This document shows, in pieces, positions 27,079 to 36,153 of a stretch of 64,000 nt of DNA. A program made the position numbers and the translations under genes. The number at the start of each line of letters is the position of its first letter. The stretch's first letter is position 1. A model generated the notes under the pieces. That model ran no database searches, was not told the DNA's origin, and worked only from the letters and a program-made list of their open reading frames with translations. This DNA is from Oleiagrimonas soli (GTDB lineage: Bacteria > Pseudomonadota > Gammaproteobacteria > Xanthomonadales > Rhodanobacteraceae), in contig NZ_KN196470.1 of the NCBI RefSeq assembly GCF_000761445.1, forward strand, positions 2,828,967-2,892,966. The letters run 5' to 3'.

Positions 27079-29496
27079 CTACTCATGACGCAGGGAGACG
27101 GCCGGTTGCTGGCGCAGCACGCGTTGCGTGGCGATGGCGACGGCGACCAGCACCAGCGTCGATACCGTGACGACGACCGCCGCACCGATTCCCGCCAGGG
27201 AGACCAGCCCGACACCCGCAAAGCTGCCGAGCAGATACAACATGCCGGCCGCGAGCAGCACGCTCATCGCCAGCCCCACGCGCAACTGCCGCCGACCCTG
27301 GCGCAGAAACTGCCGCAGGATGGTGCCGTCGGTGGCGCCGAGCGCGCGGCGCAGCCCGATTTCGTGGGTGCGTCGCGTCACTGCGTGACTGCTCAGCGCA
27401 TAGATGCCGGTCAGCGCGAGCAGGATCGCGAACAGTCCGCAGTACATGAACAGGTTCGTCATGGTGCGGGCCATCAGGGTGAGCTTTCGCTGCACCTCGG
27501 CGTAACTGGTGATCTCGCCGGGCGGCATGGCCGGATCCACCTGCGCCAGCGCCTGCCACAGCGCCTGACGCGCGGCATGCAGATCGCCGCGATCGCGCAC
27601 CAGCACGCGCGCCGTCGGCACGATCGACTGCGCCAGCGGCACGTAGATCGATGCGTATGTGCTGCGGTCGGTATTCAGCAGATCGTCGCCCTGGCGCACG
27701 TCGGCCACCACGCCGACCACGGTGCGGGGTTCCACCGCCTTGCCATTGCGGATCAAGCGGATGCTGCGGCCGATGGCCGAACCGTGCGGCCAGAGCGTTC
27801 GCGCCAGCGTCTGACTGACCAGCGCGGTCGCCGCGCCGGCGGCGCGGTCGCGGCTGTCGAAGCCACGACCGGACAGCAGTCGGATGCCGATGGGATCGGG
27901 CCGGGTCGACAGCAGCACGCCGTACGCCTGAGGATGATCTTCCAGGCGCGCATAGACGGCGCCGTCGACGGCAAGGCGGACCTTGCCCAGCCCGCTCGTG
28001 ATCGTCGCCGTCGCGACGGCCGGTTGCGCATCCAGCGCCGTCAGCAGACGGTCGTAGAACTGCAGTTGCTGATTCGGACTGGGGTACTTCTCGGCGCTCA
28101 GGTTCAGCGGCATGCGCACCAGATTCGAGATGTCCATGCCGGTATCGATGTGCGCCGCGCGCCAGGCGAGCAGGGTCAACGCGCTGCCGACCACCATGAT
28201 GACCGAGATCAGCGCGATCTCGATGGTCACCAGGGCATGCGACAGACGTCCGCCGCGTCGCCCGGTCCCGCTGCGCGCATCCTCGCGCAGCAGGCTGGCC
28301 GGCTGCACGCGCAGCGCGCGCAACGCCGGCAGCACGGCCACCAGCACCACCGTCACCGTCACGAACACCGCGGCGGCGATGATCGTCGGGCGATCGAGAC
28401 CCCACTGCCACCACCAGGGCAGCGTGCCGAAGGTCGTGGCCATGACGCTGTTGGTCGCCTTCAGCGCCCAGCCGGCCAACGCCAGCGCCAGCACGCCGCC
28501 ACCGATGCAGATCAACGCGCTCTCCAGCGCCATCTGCGCCACCAGCCATCCCGGCGGTGCGCCGAGCGCCATGCGCATGGCCACCTCGCGCCAGCGTTCG
28601 TTCATGCGCGCCAGCAGCAAGTTGCCGACGTTCACGCTGGCCAGCAGCAGAATGAACAGCGCGACGAGATTGAGCACCATGAACACGCCGGTGCCCTGGA
28701 AATCGGTCTGCACCATCTGGAAGGTGCCGACGGAGACGCTGGTCAGCGCGGCATCGTCGTCGGTGCGGCGCGGATACTGCTGTTGCACGCTCTTGAGCAG
28801 CGTCTGCAGTTGCGCGTCGGCGGCCTGCATCGACACGCCGTCGCGCAATCGCGCCCACGCGCTGTAGCTCTGGTCGGACCAGCGGTCCGGATGAAGATCG
28901 CGCGTCGACAAGGGCAGCCACAGCGCGGCCGCGATCGGGAACGCGTAGCCGCGCGGCATGACGCCCACCACCCGCGTGGGCTTGTTGTCGATATGGATCA
29001 CGCGCCCGACGATGTCCGGATCGCCGGCGAACACCGCCTGCCACACGTCGTAACCGAGCACGACCACCGGCTCGGCGCCCACGTCGGCGTCGGCGCGCAC
29101 GAAACCGCGGCCCAACAACGGCTTGGCGCGACTGAATCCGAACACGTTCCACTGCGCGAAGGTCGCGTTCACATTGCGGCTCGCGCCTCGCTCGCCGACG
29201 CGCACCGAATCGACGGTGTAGGCGCCCATGTCCTGCAAACGGTCGGCGCCCTGGCGCAGCTTCGCCAGCGCAAAGGCGTTGATCGGACGCGTGCGCCCGT
29301 CGCGCGTGCCGATGACGCGGACCACCGAATCGCCGTCGGGCATCGGCAGGGGCTTGTAGACCATCGTGTTCAACACCGACCACGTGTAGATGCTGATGGC
29401 CAGGCCTCCCGCCAGCAGCAGCACCGTGGTCAGCGTGAACCACGGGCTCTTGCGCAGCAGGCGCGCGGTGTAGATCAAGTCGGACACGATGCGCAT
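27079..29496 (-). CDS. FtsX-type ABC transporter permease, first gene of the exporter operon
   Basis: The 805-residue permease begins MRIVSDLIYTARLLRKSPWF after GGAGGAG, seven bases upstream of the ATG. It has the same two-unit layout as the other three (periplasmic domain with LLGRGFVRADAD and VVGVMPRGYAF; central LLASVNVGNLLLARM block; closing RRTHEIGLRRALGATDGTI), but is clearly the most divergent. It is separated from the adaptor gene by 161 bases containing a second promoter. The 382-base region upstream carries a perfect sigma-54 promoter and dyads. A long open frame on the opposite strand over this gene is a GC artefact. Confidence 0.88.
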   Translation of the reverse strand: MRIVSDLIYTARLLRKSPWFTLTTVLLLAGGLAISIYTWSVLNTMVYKPLPMPDGDSVVRVIGTRDGRTRPINAFALAKLRQGADRLQDMGAYTVDSVRVGERGASRNVNATFAQWNVFGFSRAKPLLGRGFVRADADVGAEPVVVLGYDVWQAVFAGDPDIVGRVIHIDNKPTRVVGVMPRGYAFPIAAALWLPLSTRDLHPDRWSDQSYSAWARLRDGVSMQAADAQLQTLLKSVQQQYPRRTDDDAALTSVSVGTFQMVQTDFQGTGVFMVLNLVALFILLLASVNVGNLLLARMNERWREVAMRMALGAPPGWLVAQMALESALICIGGGVLALALAGWALKATNSVMATTFGTLPWWWQWGLDRPTIIAAAVFVTVTVVLVAVLPALRALRVQPASLLREDARSGTGRRGGRLSHALVTIEIALISVIMVVGSALTLLAWRAAHIDTGMDISNLVRMPLNLSAEKYPSPNQQLQFYDRLLTALDAQPAVATATITSGLGKVRLAVDGAVYARLEDHPQAYGVLLSTRPDPIGIRLLSGRGFDSRDRAAGAATALVSQTLARTLWPHGSAIGRSIRLIRNGKAVEPRTVVGVVADVRQGDDLLNTDRSTYASIYVPLAQSIVPTARVLVRDRGDLHAARQALWQALAQVDPAMPPGEITSYAEVQRKLTLMARTMTNLFMYCGLFAILLALTGIYALSSHAVTRRTHEIGLRRALGATDGTILRQFLRQGRRQLRVGLAMSVLLAAGMLYLLGSFAGVGLVSLAGIGAAVVVTVSTLVLVAVAIATQRVLRQQPAVSLRHE

Positions 29497-29657
29497 GTCA
29501 GCTCTCCTCCGCGCCGGTCGCTATCGGGCATGTGTCCGGCCATTGCGCTCGCTTGCCGAAAGCTTCGGCCTCGGGCGGCCGCGCCGTCGCGCCTGCGTGG
29601 CGCATGTGCTTCCGGTGTCGTTTGCATGTCGAGTGAGCGATGTCCATGCGGGACGAA

Positions 29658-29674
29658 TTGCAAACGCCGTGCCA
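29658..29674 (-). promoter_or_regulatory. sigma-54 promoter of the exporter operon
   Basis: On the minus strand the sequence TGGCACG-GCGT-TTGCA is a perfect match to the sigma-54 consensus, with the -24 GG at 29673-29672 and -12 GC at 29661-29660. Transcription should begin near 29648, leaving a leader of about 150 bases before the permease start at 29496. The regulator needed for such promoters is encoded in the same operon. Confidence 0.85.
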
Positions 29675-29740
29675 GCTCGGCGAAGCGCGACAAATGCATG
29701 CAATAACAAACGATTACTCTACGCCCGCGCACGCAGGCTG

Positions 29741-29756
29741 GGACATCGTCATGTCC
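29741..29756. promoter_or_regulatory. inverted repeat, possible enhancer site for the NtrC-type regulator
   Basis: A perfect 6-bp inverted repeat, GGACAT-CGTC-ATGTCC, lies about 95-110 bases upstream of the predicted sigma-54 start. That is the usual distance for an upstream activator site bound by a Fis-type helix-turn-helix. Binding is inferred. Confidence 0.5.
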
Positions 29757-29780
29757 GAATCCGTACAACAACATCCGCCA

Positions 29781-29832
29781 GCGGACGCCGCCCGTACGGA
29801 TCGCGGAACATCGATCCGAAACTGGCGTCCGC
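29781..29832. repeat. nested inverted repeat between the exporter operon and the GST gene
   Basis: Outer arms GCGGACGCC (29781-29789) and GGCGTCCGC (29824-29832) are perfect complements. Inside them CGGATCG (29797-29803) and CGATCCG (29812-29818) also pair. The element ends 46 bases before the GST start and is far upstream of the divergent exporter promoter. It could be an operator for the GST gene or a second activator site. Confidence 0.45.
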
Positions 29833-29878
29833 GACCGAGCCACGTAAGATGCACGCAACGATTGCCCCGGAGTGACGC

Positions 29879-30508
29879 ATGTACACCCTCTACTTCGCCC
29901 CCGGCACCGCCGCCATGCTGACCCATCTGGTCCTGCTCGAATGCGGCGTTCCGTACGAACTGAAGGCCGTGGACCTGGCCGCAGGCGAGCAGCGCAGCGA
30001 CGCCTATCTCGCACTCAATCCCGGCGGCACCGTGCCGACGCTGATCGTCGACGGCGCGCCGCACGGCGAAACCGCGGCGCTGGCCCTGCTGCTGACCGAA
30101 CGCCACCCCGAAGCCGGACTCGCCCCGGCCGTCGGCGCGCCCGACCGCGCCGTCTTCCTGCAGTGGATGTTCTACCTGGCCAACACCCTGCAACCGGGTT
30201 TCCGCCAGTGGTTCTACGCCGACGAATTCGTGCCCGACAGCGCCGAAGCCATCGCCGAGGCGGGCCGCCAGCGCATCGAGGCCTGCTGGGAGCGCATCGC
30301 CGCACATCTGGACAACCATGGTCCGCACATGCTCGGCGAGACCTTCAGCGTGGTCGATCTGTACGTGGTCATGCTGATGCGCTGGTCGCGCAACATGCCG
30401 CGACCGGCCACCGACTGGCCGTCGCTGGCCGCGCTGGCGACGAAGGTGAAGGCGCGTCCGTCGTGGAAAACGCTGTACGAGCGCGAACAGCTCAGCGAAT
30501 GGGCGTGA
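29879..30508 (+). CDS. glutathione S-transferase
   Basis: The 209-residue protein has the two-domain GST pattern: an N-terminal thioredoxin-like domain (MYTLYFAPGTAAMLTHLVLL, then NPGGTVPTLIVDG with the conserved cis-proline, then HGETAALALLLTER with the glutathione-contacting acid), and a helical C-terminal domain (MLGETFSVVDLYVVMLMRW, with the N-capping box FSVVD). It is a cytosolic detoxification enzyme with unknown acceptor. The end overlaps the next gene by 10 bases. A nested dyad lies in its upstream region. Confidence 0.9.
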   Translation: MYTLYFAPGTAAMLTHLVLLECGVPYELKAVDLAAGEQRSDAYLALNPGGTVPTLIVDGAPHGETAALALLLTERHPEAGLAPAVGAPDRAVFLQWMFYLANTLQPGFRQWFYADEFVPDSAEAIAEAGRQRIEACWERIAAHLDNHGPHMLGETFSVVDLYVVMLMRWSRNMPRPATDWPSLAALATKVKARPSWKTLYEREQLSEWA

Positions 30509-30774
30509 ACACGTCCGCGCCCGGGCCGCATGCCTGGGCGGTGTACCTGCTCGAATGCAGCGACGGACGCGTCTACACCGGCATCGCGCGCGACCCGGAA
30601 AAGCGCTATGCGCAGCACGCCGCCGGCAAGGGCGCGCGCTTCACCCGCAGCAATCCGCCGCAGCGTCTGCTGGGCTGGGTCTGGGTCGAATCGAAGAGCG
30701 CGGCGCTGAAGCTGGAAATCGCCTGGAAGCGCCTGCCGCGCGCCGAACGCGTGGCGGCGCTACGGGCGCAGTGA
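30499..30774 (+). CDS. GIY-YIG nuclease-family protein (UPF0213/YhbQ-like)
   Basis: This 91-residue protein is a single GIY-YIG domain: WAVYLLECSDGRVYTGI carries the VYLL/VYTG version of the two signature strands, ARDPEKRYAQHAAGKGARFT provides the conserved arginine and HxxG-type region, and ALKLEIAWKRLPRAER is the closing helix with the catalytic glutamate. Length fits the small YhbQ/URI group, whose cellular role is poorly known. The ATG lies inside the end of the GST gene. Confidence 0.85.
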   Translation: MGVNTSAPGPHAWAVYLLECSDGRVYTGIARDPEKRYAQHAAGKGARFTRSNPPQRLLGWVWVESKSAALKLEIAWKRLPRAERVAALRAQ

Positions 30775-30779
30775 AGTGA

Positions 30780-31088
30780 TCAAGTCGCCGTCGCCAGACG
30801 CGCGTGCAGCACCGAGGCGAGCAGCACGCCGATACCCGCGAACAATGCGATGCCGAGGATCACGCCCAGCGCGTTGAGCGCGAAGCGGACCGGCGGCAGG
30901 TGCGTCCAGCCGCCGGCCTGGCGTGCCTGCGGTTGCAGCACCCAGGCCAGCGCCGCGATCCAGGCCACCAGGGCCACGATGCGCACGGTCATGGTCGAGG
31001 GGTTCATGCGCGGGAACGCCAGAAGGGCGAACAGCGTCAGCAGAAGCGACAGCGCGCAGACGATCCAGTAGCGATAGCGTGCTCTCAT
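30780..31088 (-). CDS. small membrane protein, unknown function
   Basis: The 102-residue protein has three hydrophobic helices, about residues 7-25, 35-52 and 73-96, joined by short loops and starting with a basic MRARYRYW. It runs convergent to the GIY-YIG gene with only five bases between the two stop codons. The 154 bases upstream, up to the ppc stop, show nothing I recognise. No family assigned. Confidence 0.6.
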   Translation of the reverse strand: MRARYRYWIVCALSLLLTLFALLAFPRMNPSTMTVRIVALVAWIAALAWVLQPQARQAGGWTHLPPVRFALNALGVILGIALFAGIGVLLASVLHARLATAT

Positions 31089-31242
31089 GGCGTTCCCCTT
31101 CGGCCAGATGGATGCGCGGCGGGCACGCGCTCAACGGCGCGCCCGCACCACGGCAGGATACGGGAAACCGGGTCGCGGTTCAGACGTCGACGAGTTTCCA
31201 TCACCGCGGCGAACAGTTGTCCCTCCACAGCTCCGAACGCAA

Positions 31243-33966
31243 TCAGCCGGTGTTCTGCAGCCCCTGCGAAACGCCGTTGACGCAAGCCACCAGCGCGCGC
31301 AGCAGCGCGCCATCCTCGCTGCCCTCGGCGCGCCAGCGCTTGAGCAGGTCGACCTGCAGCAGGCTCATCGGATCGACGTACGGATTGCGCAGGCGGATCG
31401 ACAGCGACAGACGCTTGTCGTCGGTCAGCAGGGCTTCGTTGTGCTTGAGGCGGAGTACGACGTCGCGGGTGCGCTCGAACTCGCCACGAATGCGCGGGAA
31501 GAAGTGTTCGTGCAGTTCGCCGGACAGTTCCGAGAACGCTTCGGCGATGTCCAGATCGGCCTTGGCCAGCACCATCTCGACGTCGTCCAGCAGGGTCGAC
31601 AGGAAGGGCCAGTCGCGCGCCATCTCGGCCATCGCCTCGAAGCCGTAGGCCTCGATGCCGCGTTCCAGCGCCGAGCCGAGACCGAACCAGCCGGGCATGA
31701 TCGCGCGGCACTGCGTCCACGAGAACACCCACGGAATCGCGCGCAGATCCTCCACGCCGCGCATCGAGCGACGACGCGACGGGCGCGAGCCCAGGGTCAT
31801 GCGCTCGATGACGTCGATCGGCGTGGCGGTGCGGAAATACGGCACGAACTGCTCGTCGCCGACCAACTCGCGGTAGGCTTCGCGGCCCCAGGCCGCCAGC
31901 GTGACCATGCGCTCGCGCCACAGGTCCTCGCGCTCGTCCGGATCGCGCGGGCGCAGGCTGGCGTGCAGCGCGGCGCCGACGGTCTGTTCCAGATTGCGCA
32001 GCGCCAGCGCGCGGATGCCGTACTTGCGATGGATCACCTCGCCCTGCTCGGTCATGCGCAGGCGACCGCCGACGCTGCCGCGCGGCGAGGCCATAAGCGC
32101 CGGGGTGACGCGCGAACCGCCGCGGCTGGCCGAACCGCCGCGACCGTGGAAGAAGGTCAGTTCGATGCCGGCCTGCTCGGCCACTTCCAGCAGCTCGACC
32201 TGGGCGCGCTGCAGGCCCCAGCGCGCGGCCAGGATGCCGCCGTCCTTGCCGCTGTCGGAGTAGCCCAGCATGATCAGCTGACGGTCGCCGCGCGCGGCCA
32301 GGTGCGCGCGGTAGACCGGATCGGCCAGCAGCGCGCGCAGGGTATCGGGACCGTTGGTGAGATCGTCGACCGTCTCGAACAGCGGCGCCACGTCCAGCGG
32401 CACGCGGCCTTCGTCGTCGACCAGTCCGCCATGACGTGCCAGCGCCAGCACGGCGAGCACGTCGGCCGCGGACTCGGCCATGCTGATGATGTACGGACCG
32501 GTGGCGGTGACGCCGTAACGCTGGCGCGCATCGGCCAGCGTCGCGAACACCGCGCGCAGGCGCTCGGCGGTCTCGTCGTCGTTGTCGCCGAAGCTCTCGT
32601 CGCCCGCTGCCAGCGCGCGCAGGCGTTCGGCGCGCTCGGCCTTGGGACGCTCGCTCCAGCCGGCATCGCCGAGCAGCGCCGCCAACGCATCGTCGTGCAC
32701 ACGCGAATCCTGGCGCACGTCCAGGCGCGCCAGATGGAAACCGAAGGTGCGCACGCGACGCAGCAGGCGCTGCACCGCGAACAAGCCGGCGTGCTCGCCC
32801 TTGTGCGCGGCCAGGCTTTCGGCGATTAGGGCGACGTCGGCCTCGAAGGCCTCGGCGTTTGGATAGCCGTTGTCGGCGTCTTCCAGCGTCGCTTCCAGGC
32901 GCGCGCGCATCAGCGTCAGCAGGCAGCGGTAAGGCATGTCGCGATGACGCGGACGGATCGCCATCGCGTCCTCGAGAAATTCGTCGGTGTACTGCGCCAG
33001 GCGCTCGCGCAGCCCGGCGCTGACCTCGACGCGGTCCTCGGTCTGGCTCAACGCGCGCTGCAGATGCGCGCACTCGCCGATGTAGCGCTCCAGCACCATC
33101 GCGCGCTGTGCGCGCAGGGTCTCGGAAATAGTATCGGCGCCGACGTTGGGATTGCCGTCCATGTCGCCACCGACCCACGAGGCGAAGCGCAGCAGACGCG
33201 GCAGTTCCGGCTCGATGCCGTAGACGTTCTTCAGCTCGCGCTCGAGCGCCTCGTAGAACACCGGCAGCACGCGATACAGCGAACCGGTCAGGTAGTAGCC
33301 GACGTGATCGAACTCGTCCTGCACGCTGGGACGCACCGGCGAAGCCTCGGCGGTCTGCCAGCCGGCCGTCAGCGCCATCTGCATGCGCGCGGCGTCGGCT
33401 TCGCGCTCCGGCGGCGGGCGATGGGCGTCGAACTCGGCGATCAGCGCCTTGACGATGGCCTCTTCCTTCTCCAGCAGCGAGGCGCGCACGGCCTCAGTCG
33501 GATGCGCCGTGAACACCGGCTCGACGTCAAGCTTGCCGATCCAGGCCAGCAGCTCCTCGGCATCGACGCCGCGCTGCTTGAGTTGACCGAGCACGTCGGC
33601 CAGCGATTCGGGCTGCGCCGCGGCACCGGCCAATTGGTAGTCGCGACGACGGCGGATGCGATGCACGCGCTCGGCGACATTGACCATCTGGAAATAGGTG
33701 GCGAACGCGCGCGCCAATGCTTCGGCATCGTCGGCGCTCAGGCCGGCCAGGCGTCCGGCCATGCCGCTGATGCCGGCGCCGGATTCGCGGCGGCGGATGG
33801 CGGCCAGTCGCACGCTCTCGACGCGCTCGAAGAATGCCTCGCCGCCTTGCTCGGCGAGCATGCGGCCGACCATCGCGCCCAAGGTGCGCACATTTTCGCG
33901 CAGCGGGCCGTCGTTCGGCAGGAATTCCAGGTGGCGGGCGTCGTCGTGATCGTGCGTGGCAGTCAT
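31243..33966 (-). CDS. ppc: phosphoenolpyruvate carboxylase
   Basis: The 907-residue enzyme carboxylates PEP to oxaloacetate and so refills the TCA cycle. Recognisable landmarks in order are VFTAHPTEA with the catalytic histidine, [33 protein letters not shown], and the C-terminal [19 protein letters not shown] and ending QGLQNTG. Length and motif order match bacterial PEPC. The start at 33966 ([12 protein letters not shown]) has AGGAGG just upstream; an upstream ATG six codons earlier has none. It is divergent from ahcY, whose riboswitch region lies in the 248-base gap. Confidence 0.97.
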   Translation of the reverse strand: MTATHDHDDARHLEFLPNDGPLRENVRTLGAMVGRMLAEQGGEAFFERVESVRLAAIRRRESGAGISGMAGRLAGLSADDAEALARAFATYFQMVNVAERVHRIRRRRDYQLAGAAAQPESLADVLGQLKQRGVDAEELLAWIGKLDVEPVFTAHPTEAVRASLLEKEEAIVKALIAEFDAHRPPPEREADAARMQMALTAGWQTAEASPVRPSVQDEFDHVGYYLTGSLYRVLPVFYEALERELKNVYGIEPELPRLLRFASWVGGDMDGNPNVGADTISETLRAQRAMVLERYIGECAHLQRALSQTEDRVEVSAGLRERLAQYTDEFLEDAMAIRPRHRDMPYRCLLTLMRARLEATLEDADNGYPNAEAFEADVALIAESLAAHKGEHAGLFAVQRLLRRVRTFGFHLARLDVRQDSRVHDDALAALLGDAGWSERPKAERAERLRALAAGDESFGDNDDETAERLRAVFATLADARQRYGVTATGPYIISMAESAADVLAVLALARHGGLVDDEGRVPLDVAPLFETVDDLTNGPDTLRALLADPVYRAHLAARGDRQLIMLGYSDSGKDGGILAARWGLQRAQVELLEVAEQAGIELTFFHGRGGSASRGGSRVTPALMASPRGSVGGRLRMTEQGEVIHRKYGIRALALRNLEQTVGAALHASLRPRDPDEREDLWRERMVTLAAWGREAYRELVGDEQFVPYFRTATPIDVIERMTLGSRPSRRRSMRGVEDLRAIPWVFSWTQCRAIMPGWFGLGSALERGIEAYGFEAMAEMARDWPFLSTLLDDVEMVLAKADLDIAEAFSELSGELHEHFFPRIRGEFERTRDVVLRLKHNEALLTDDKRLSLSIRLRNPYVDPMSLLQVDLLKRWRAEGSEDGALLRALVACVNGVSQGLQNTG

Positions 33967-34072
33967 GCATCCTCCTGTAGTCATCCCTCACATCATACGG
34001 GTCCGTACGTGCATGAACGCTGAGTAAGGCATCCGCGCATAGAACAAATACGTATGCATCCGCATGAAGCGA

Positions 34073-34078
34073 TATAAT
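34073..34078 (+). promoter_or_regulatory. -10 box for the ahcY transcript
   Basis: A perfect TATAAT lies 17 bases upstream of the riboswitch and would start transcription near 34085, just before its first stem. No convincing -35 was found at the expected spacing. Confidence 0.6.
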
Positions 34079-34094
34079 GGCGCTTCCCATCTTG

Positions 34095-34193
34095 GCCGAG
34101 GGGCGTTGCGTCCCTGTGAAACGGTGTCGTTGTGTACGACCGCCGTGCTCGCAGGGTCAGGCTCGGCATCCTTTTGCAACCGCGCCCATCTCA
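34095..34193 (+). promoter_or_regulatory. S-adenosylhomocysteine (SAH) riboswitch
   Basis: The leader of ahcY shows the SAH-riboswitch pairings: GGGCG-TTGC (34101-34109) with GCAA (34176-34179) and CGCCC (34183-34187) for the closing stem; CCCTG (34112-34116) with CAGGG (34152-34156) for the second stem; and the pseudoknot CCGAG (34096-34100) with CTCGG (34162-34166). A variable arm with GTCGT/ACGAC sits between. SAH binding turns on ahcY expression, so the cell removes this inhibitor of methyltransferases when it builds up. The ribosome site GGAG follows at 34203-34206. Confidence 0.93.
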
Positions 34194-34214
34194 ATCCGCC
34201 ATGGAGTTATCGAC

Positions 34215-35642
34215 ATGAACGCCGTCGCCAAAGACGCCACCCAGGACTACAAGGTCCGCGACATCAGCCTGGCCGACGCCGGCCGCCGCCGCATCCGCAT
34301 GGCCGAGCAGGAAATGCCCGGCCTGATGTCCATCCGCGCCAAGTACGCGCCGCAGCAGCCGCTGAAGGGCGTGCGCCTGTCCGGCTCGCTGCACATGACC
34401 AAGGAAACCGCGGTCCTGATCGAGACCCTGAGCGCCCTCGGCGCCTCGGTGCGCTGGGCCTCGTGCAACATCTTCTCGACGCAGGACGACTGCGCTGCCG
34501 CCATCGCCGCCAGCGGCATTCCCGTGTTCGCCTGGAAGGGCGAGACGCTGGAAGAGTACTGGCAGTGCACCCTGGACATGCTGACCCATCCAGGCATGCA
34601 GGGTCCGGAACTGATCGTCGACGACGGCGGCGACGCCACGCTGCTGATCCACAAGGGCGTGGAGATGGAAGACGGTTCGGACTGGGTCGACCAGCCCGGC
34701 GCCAGCACCGAGGAGCAGGTCATCAAGAATCTGCTGAAGAAGACCCGCACCGAGCGCCCCGGCTTCTGGAAGAAGGCCGCCGCCGACTGGAAGGGCGTGT
34801 CCGAGGAAACCACCACCGGCGTGCATCGCCTGTACCAGCTGGCCGAACAGGGCAAGCTGCTGATCCCGGCGATCAACGTCAACGACTCGGTCACCAAATC
34901 CAAGTTCGACAACCTGTACGGCTGCCGCGAGTCGCTGGCCGATGGCATCAAGCGCGCCACCGACCTGATGGTCGCCGGCAAGGTCGCGGTGGTCTGCGGC
35001 TACGGCGATGTCGGCAAAGGCTGCGCGCACTCGCTGAAGGGCTTCGGCGCGCGCGTGATCGTCACCGAGATCGATCCGATCTGCGCCCTGCAGGCGGCGA
35101 TGGAAGGTTTCGAGGTCGCCACCATCGAGGACACCCTCGGCAAGGGCGACATCTACGTCACCACCACCGGCAACCGCGACATCATCACCCTCGAACACAT
35201 GAAGGCGATGAAGGACAACGCGCTGGTCTGCAACATCGGCCACTTCGACAACGAGATCCAAGTCGAGAAGCTGCAGGCCGACAAGTCCATCAAGCACGAG
35301 AACATCAAGCCGCAGGTGGACCGCTACACCTTCCCGTCCGGCAACAGCATCTACCTGCTGGCCGAGGGCCGTCTGGTGAACCTGGGCTGCGCGCACGGCC
35401 ACCCGGCCTTCGTGATGTCCAACAGCTTCTCCAACCAGACGCTGGCGCAGATCGACCTGTGGGCCAACAAGGACAGCTACGAGAAGACCGTCTACCGCCT
35501 GCCGAAGAAGCTGGACGAGGAAGTCGCGCGTCTGCATCTGGAGCAGATCGGCGTGAAGCTGACCAAGCTCACGCAGGAACAGGCCGACTACATCGGCGTG
35601 TCCGTCGACGGCCCGTTCAAGCCCGAGCACTACCGCTACTGA
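34215..35642 (+). CDS. ahcY: adenosylhomocysteinase (SAH hydrolase)
   Basis: The 475-residue enzyme splits SAH into adenosine and homocysteine with a bound NAD cofactor in the cytoplasm. Visible signatures are [37 protein letters not shown], the long insertion typical of proteobacterial forms ([17 protein letters not shown]), [18 protein letters not shown] (the NAD site), [11 protein letters not shown], and the conserved C-terminus PFKPEHYRY. It is preceded by the SAH riboswitch and followed by a GC-rich hairpin. In many relatives metF follows at once; here about 4.5 kb of other genes intervene. Confidence 0.98.
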   Translation: MNAVAKDATQDYKVRDISLADAGRRRIRMAEQEMPGLMSIRAKYAPQQPLKGVRLSGSLHMTKETAVLIETLSALGASVRWASCNIFSTQDDCAAAIAASGIPVFAWKGETLEEYWQCTLDMLTHPGMQGPELIVDDGGDATLLIHKGVEMEDGSDWVDQPGASTEEQVIKNLLKKTRTERPGFWKKAAADWKGVSEETTTGVHRLYQLAEQGKLLIPAINVNDSVTKSKFDNLYGCRESLADGIKRATDLMVAGKVAVVCGYGDVGKGCAHSLKGFGARVIVTEIDPICALQAAMEGFEVATIEDTLGKGDIYVTTTGNRDIITLEHMKAMKDNALVCNIGHFDNEIQVEKLQADKSIKHENIKPQVDRYTFPSGNSIYLLAEGRLVNLGCAHGHPAFVMSNSFSNQTLAQIDLWANKDSYEKTVYRLPKKLDEEVARLHLEQIGVKLTKLTQEQADYIGVSVDGPFKPEHYRY

Positions 35643-35648
35643 GTCTGC

Positions 35649-35676
35649 CGGCCGGCGGGGCGATCCCCGCCGGCCG
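35649..35676 (+). terminator. GC-rich hairpin after ahcY
   Basis: A perfect 12-bp inverted repeat with loop CGAT lies six bases past the ahcY stop. It lacks a T run, so it may be a weak or factor-dependent terminator or a 3'-end stabiliser. Confidence 0.55.
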
Positions 35677-35697
35677 CGCAACCGCGGATCGCACGCC

Positions 35698-36153
35698 ATG
35701 CCCGACACGGCCTTCAGCATCGACCATCTCGATCACCTGGTGATCGCGGTGACCGACGTCGAGACCAGCATGGCGTTCTACCAGCGCGTTCTCGGCATGC
35801 GCCGGATCGAATTCGGCGCGGGCCGCCTGGCCCTGGGCTTCGGCGACCAGAAGATCAACGTCAAGCCGTGGACACCGGCACTCGCCGACCTTCCCTGCGA
35901 AGCCGCCCGGCCCACGCCCGGCTCCGCGGACCTCTGTCTGATTACCACCACGCCCATCGCCACCGTCATGCAGCATCTGGCGCGCTGCGGCGTGCCCCTG
36001 GACGGCCCGGCTCCCGTGCAGCGCACCGGCGCTCGCGCGCGCCTGCTGTCGGTCTATTTCCGCGACCCCGACGGCAACCTGATCGAAGTGTCCAACGAAC
36101 TCGGGAACGCCATGCGGTCCGATGACGACACGCAAGCCGCCGTTCCGGTCTAG
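35698..36153 (+). CDS. VOC-family (glyoxalase/dioxygenase-like) protein
   Basis: The 151-residue protein is a single VOC unit pair: IDHLDHLVIAVTDVETSMAFYQRVLGM supplies the first metal-ligand histidine and the fold's classic opening, FGDQKINVKPW and SADLCLITTTPI follow, and VYFRDPDGNLIEVSNEL carries the final glutamate ligand. The function could be isomerase, dioxygenase or antibiotic-binding. It ends in a convergent overlap with acr3: the two stop codons share bases, which puts it at the edge of the arsenic block. Confidence 0.8.
   Translation: MPDTAFSIDHLDHLVIAVTDVETSMAFYQRVLGMRRIEFGAGRLALGFGDQKINVKPWTPALADLPCEAARPTPGSADLCLITTTPIATVMQHLARCGVPLDGPAPVQRTGARARLLSVYFRDPDGNLIEVSNELGNAMRSDDDTQAAVPV

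Noticed and set aside
26968..29706. A 912-codon open frame on the plus strand
   Set aside because: It lies opposite the FtsX permease gene, is dominated by His, Gln, Arg and Ala, and arises from third-position GC bias. The minus-strand frame has clear membrane and family motifs.
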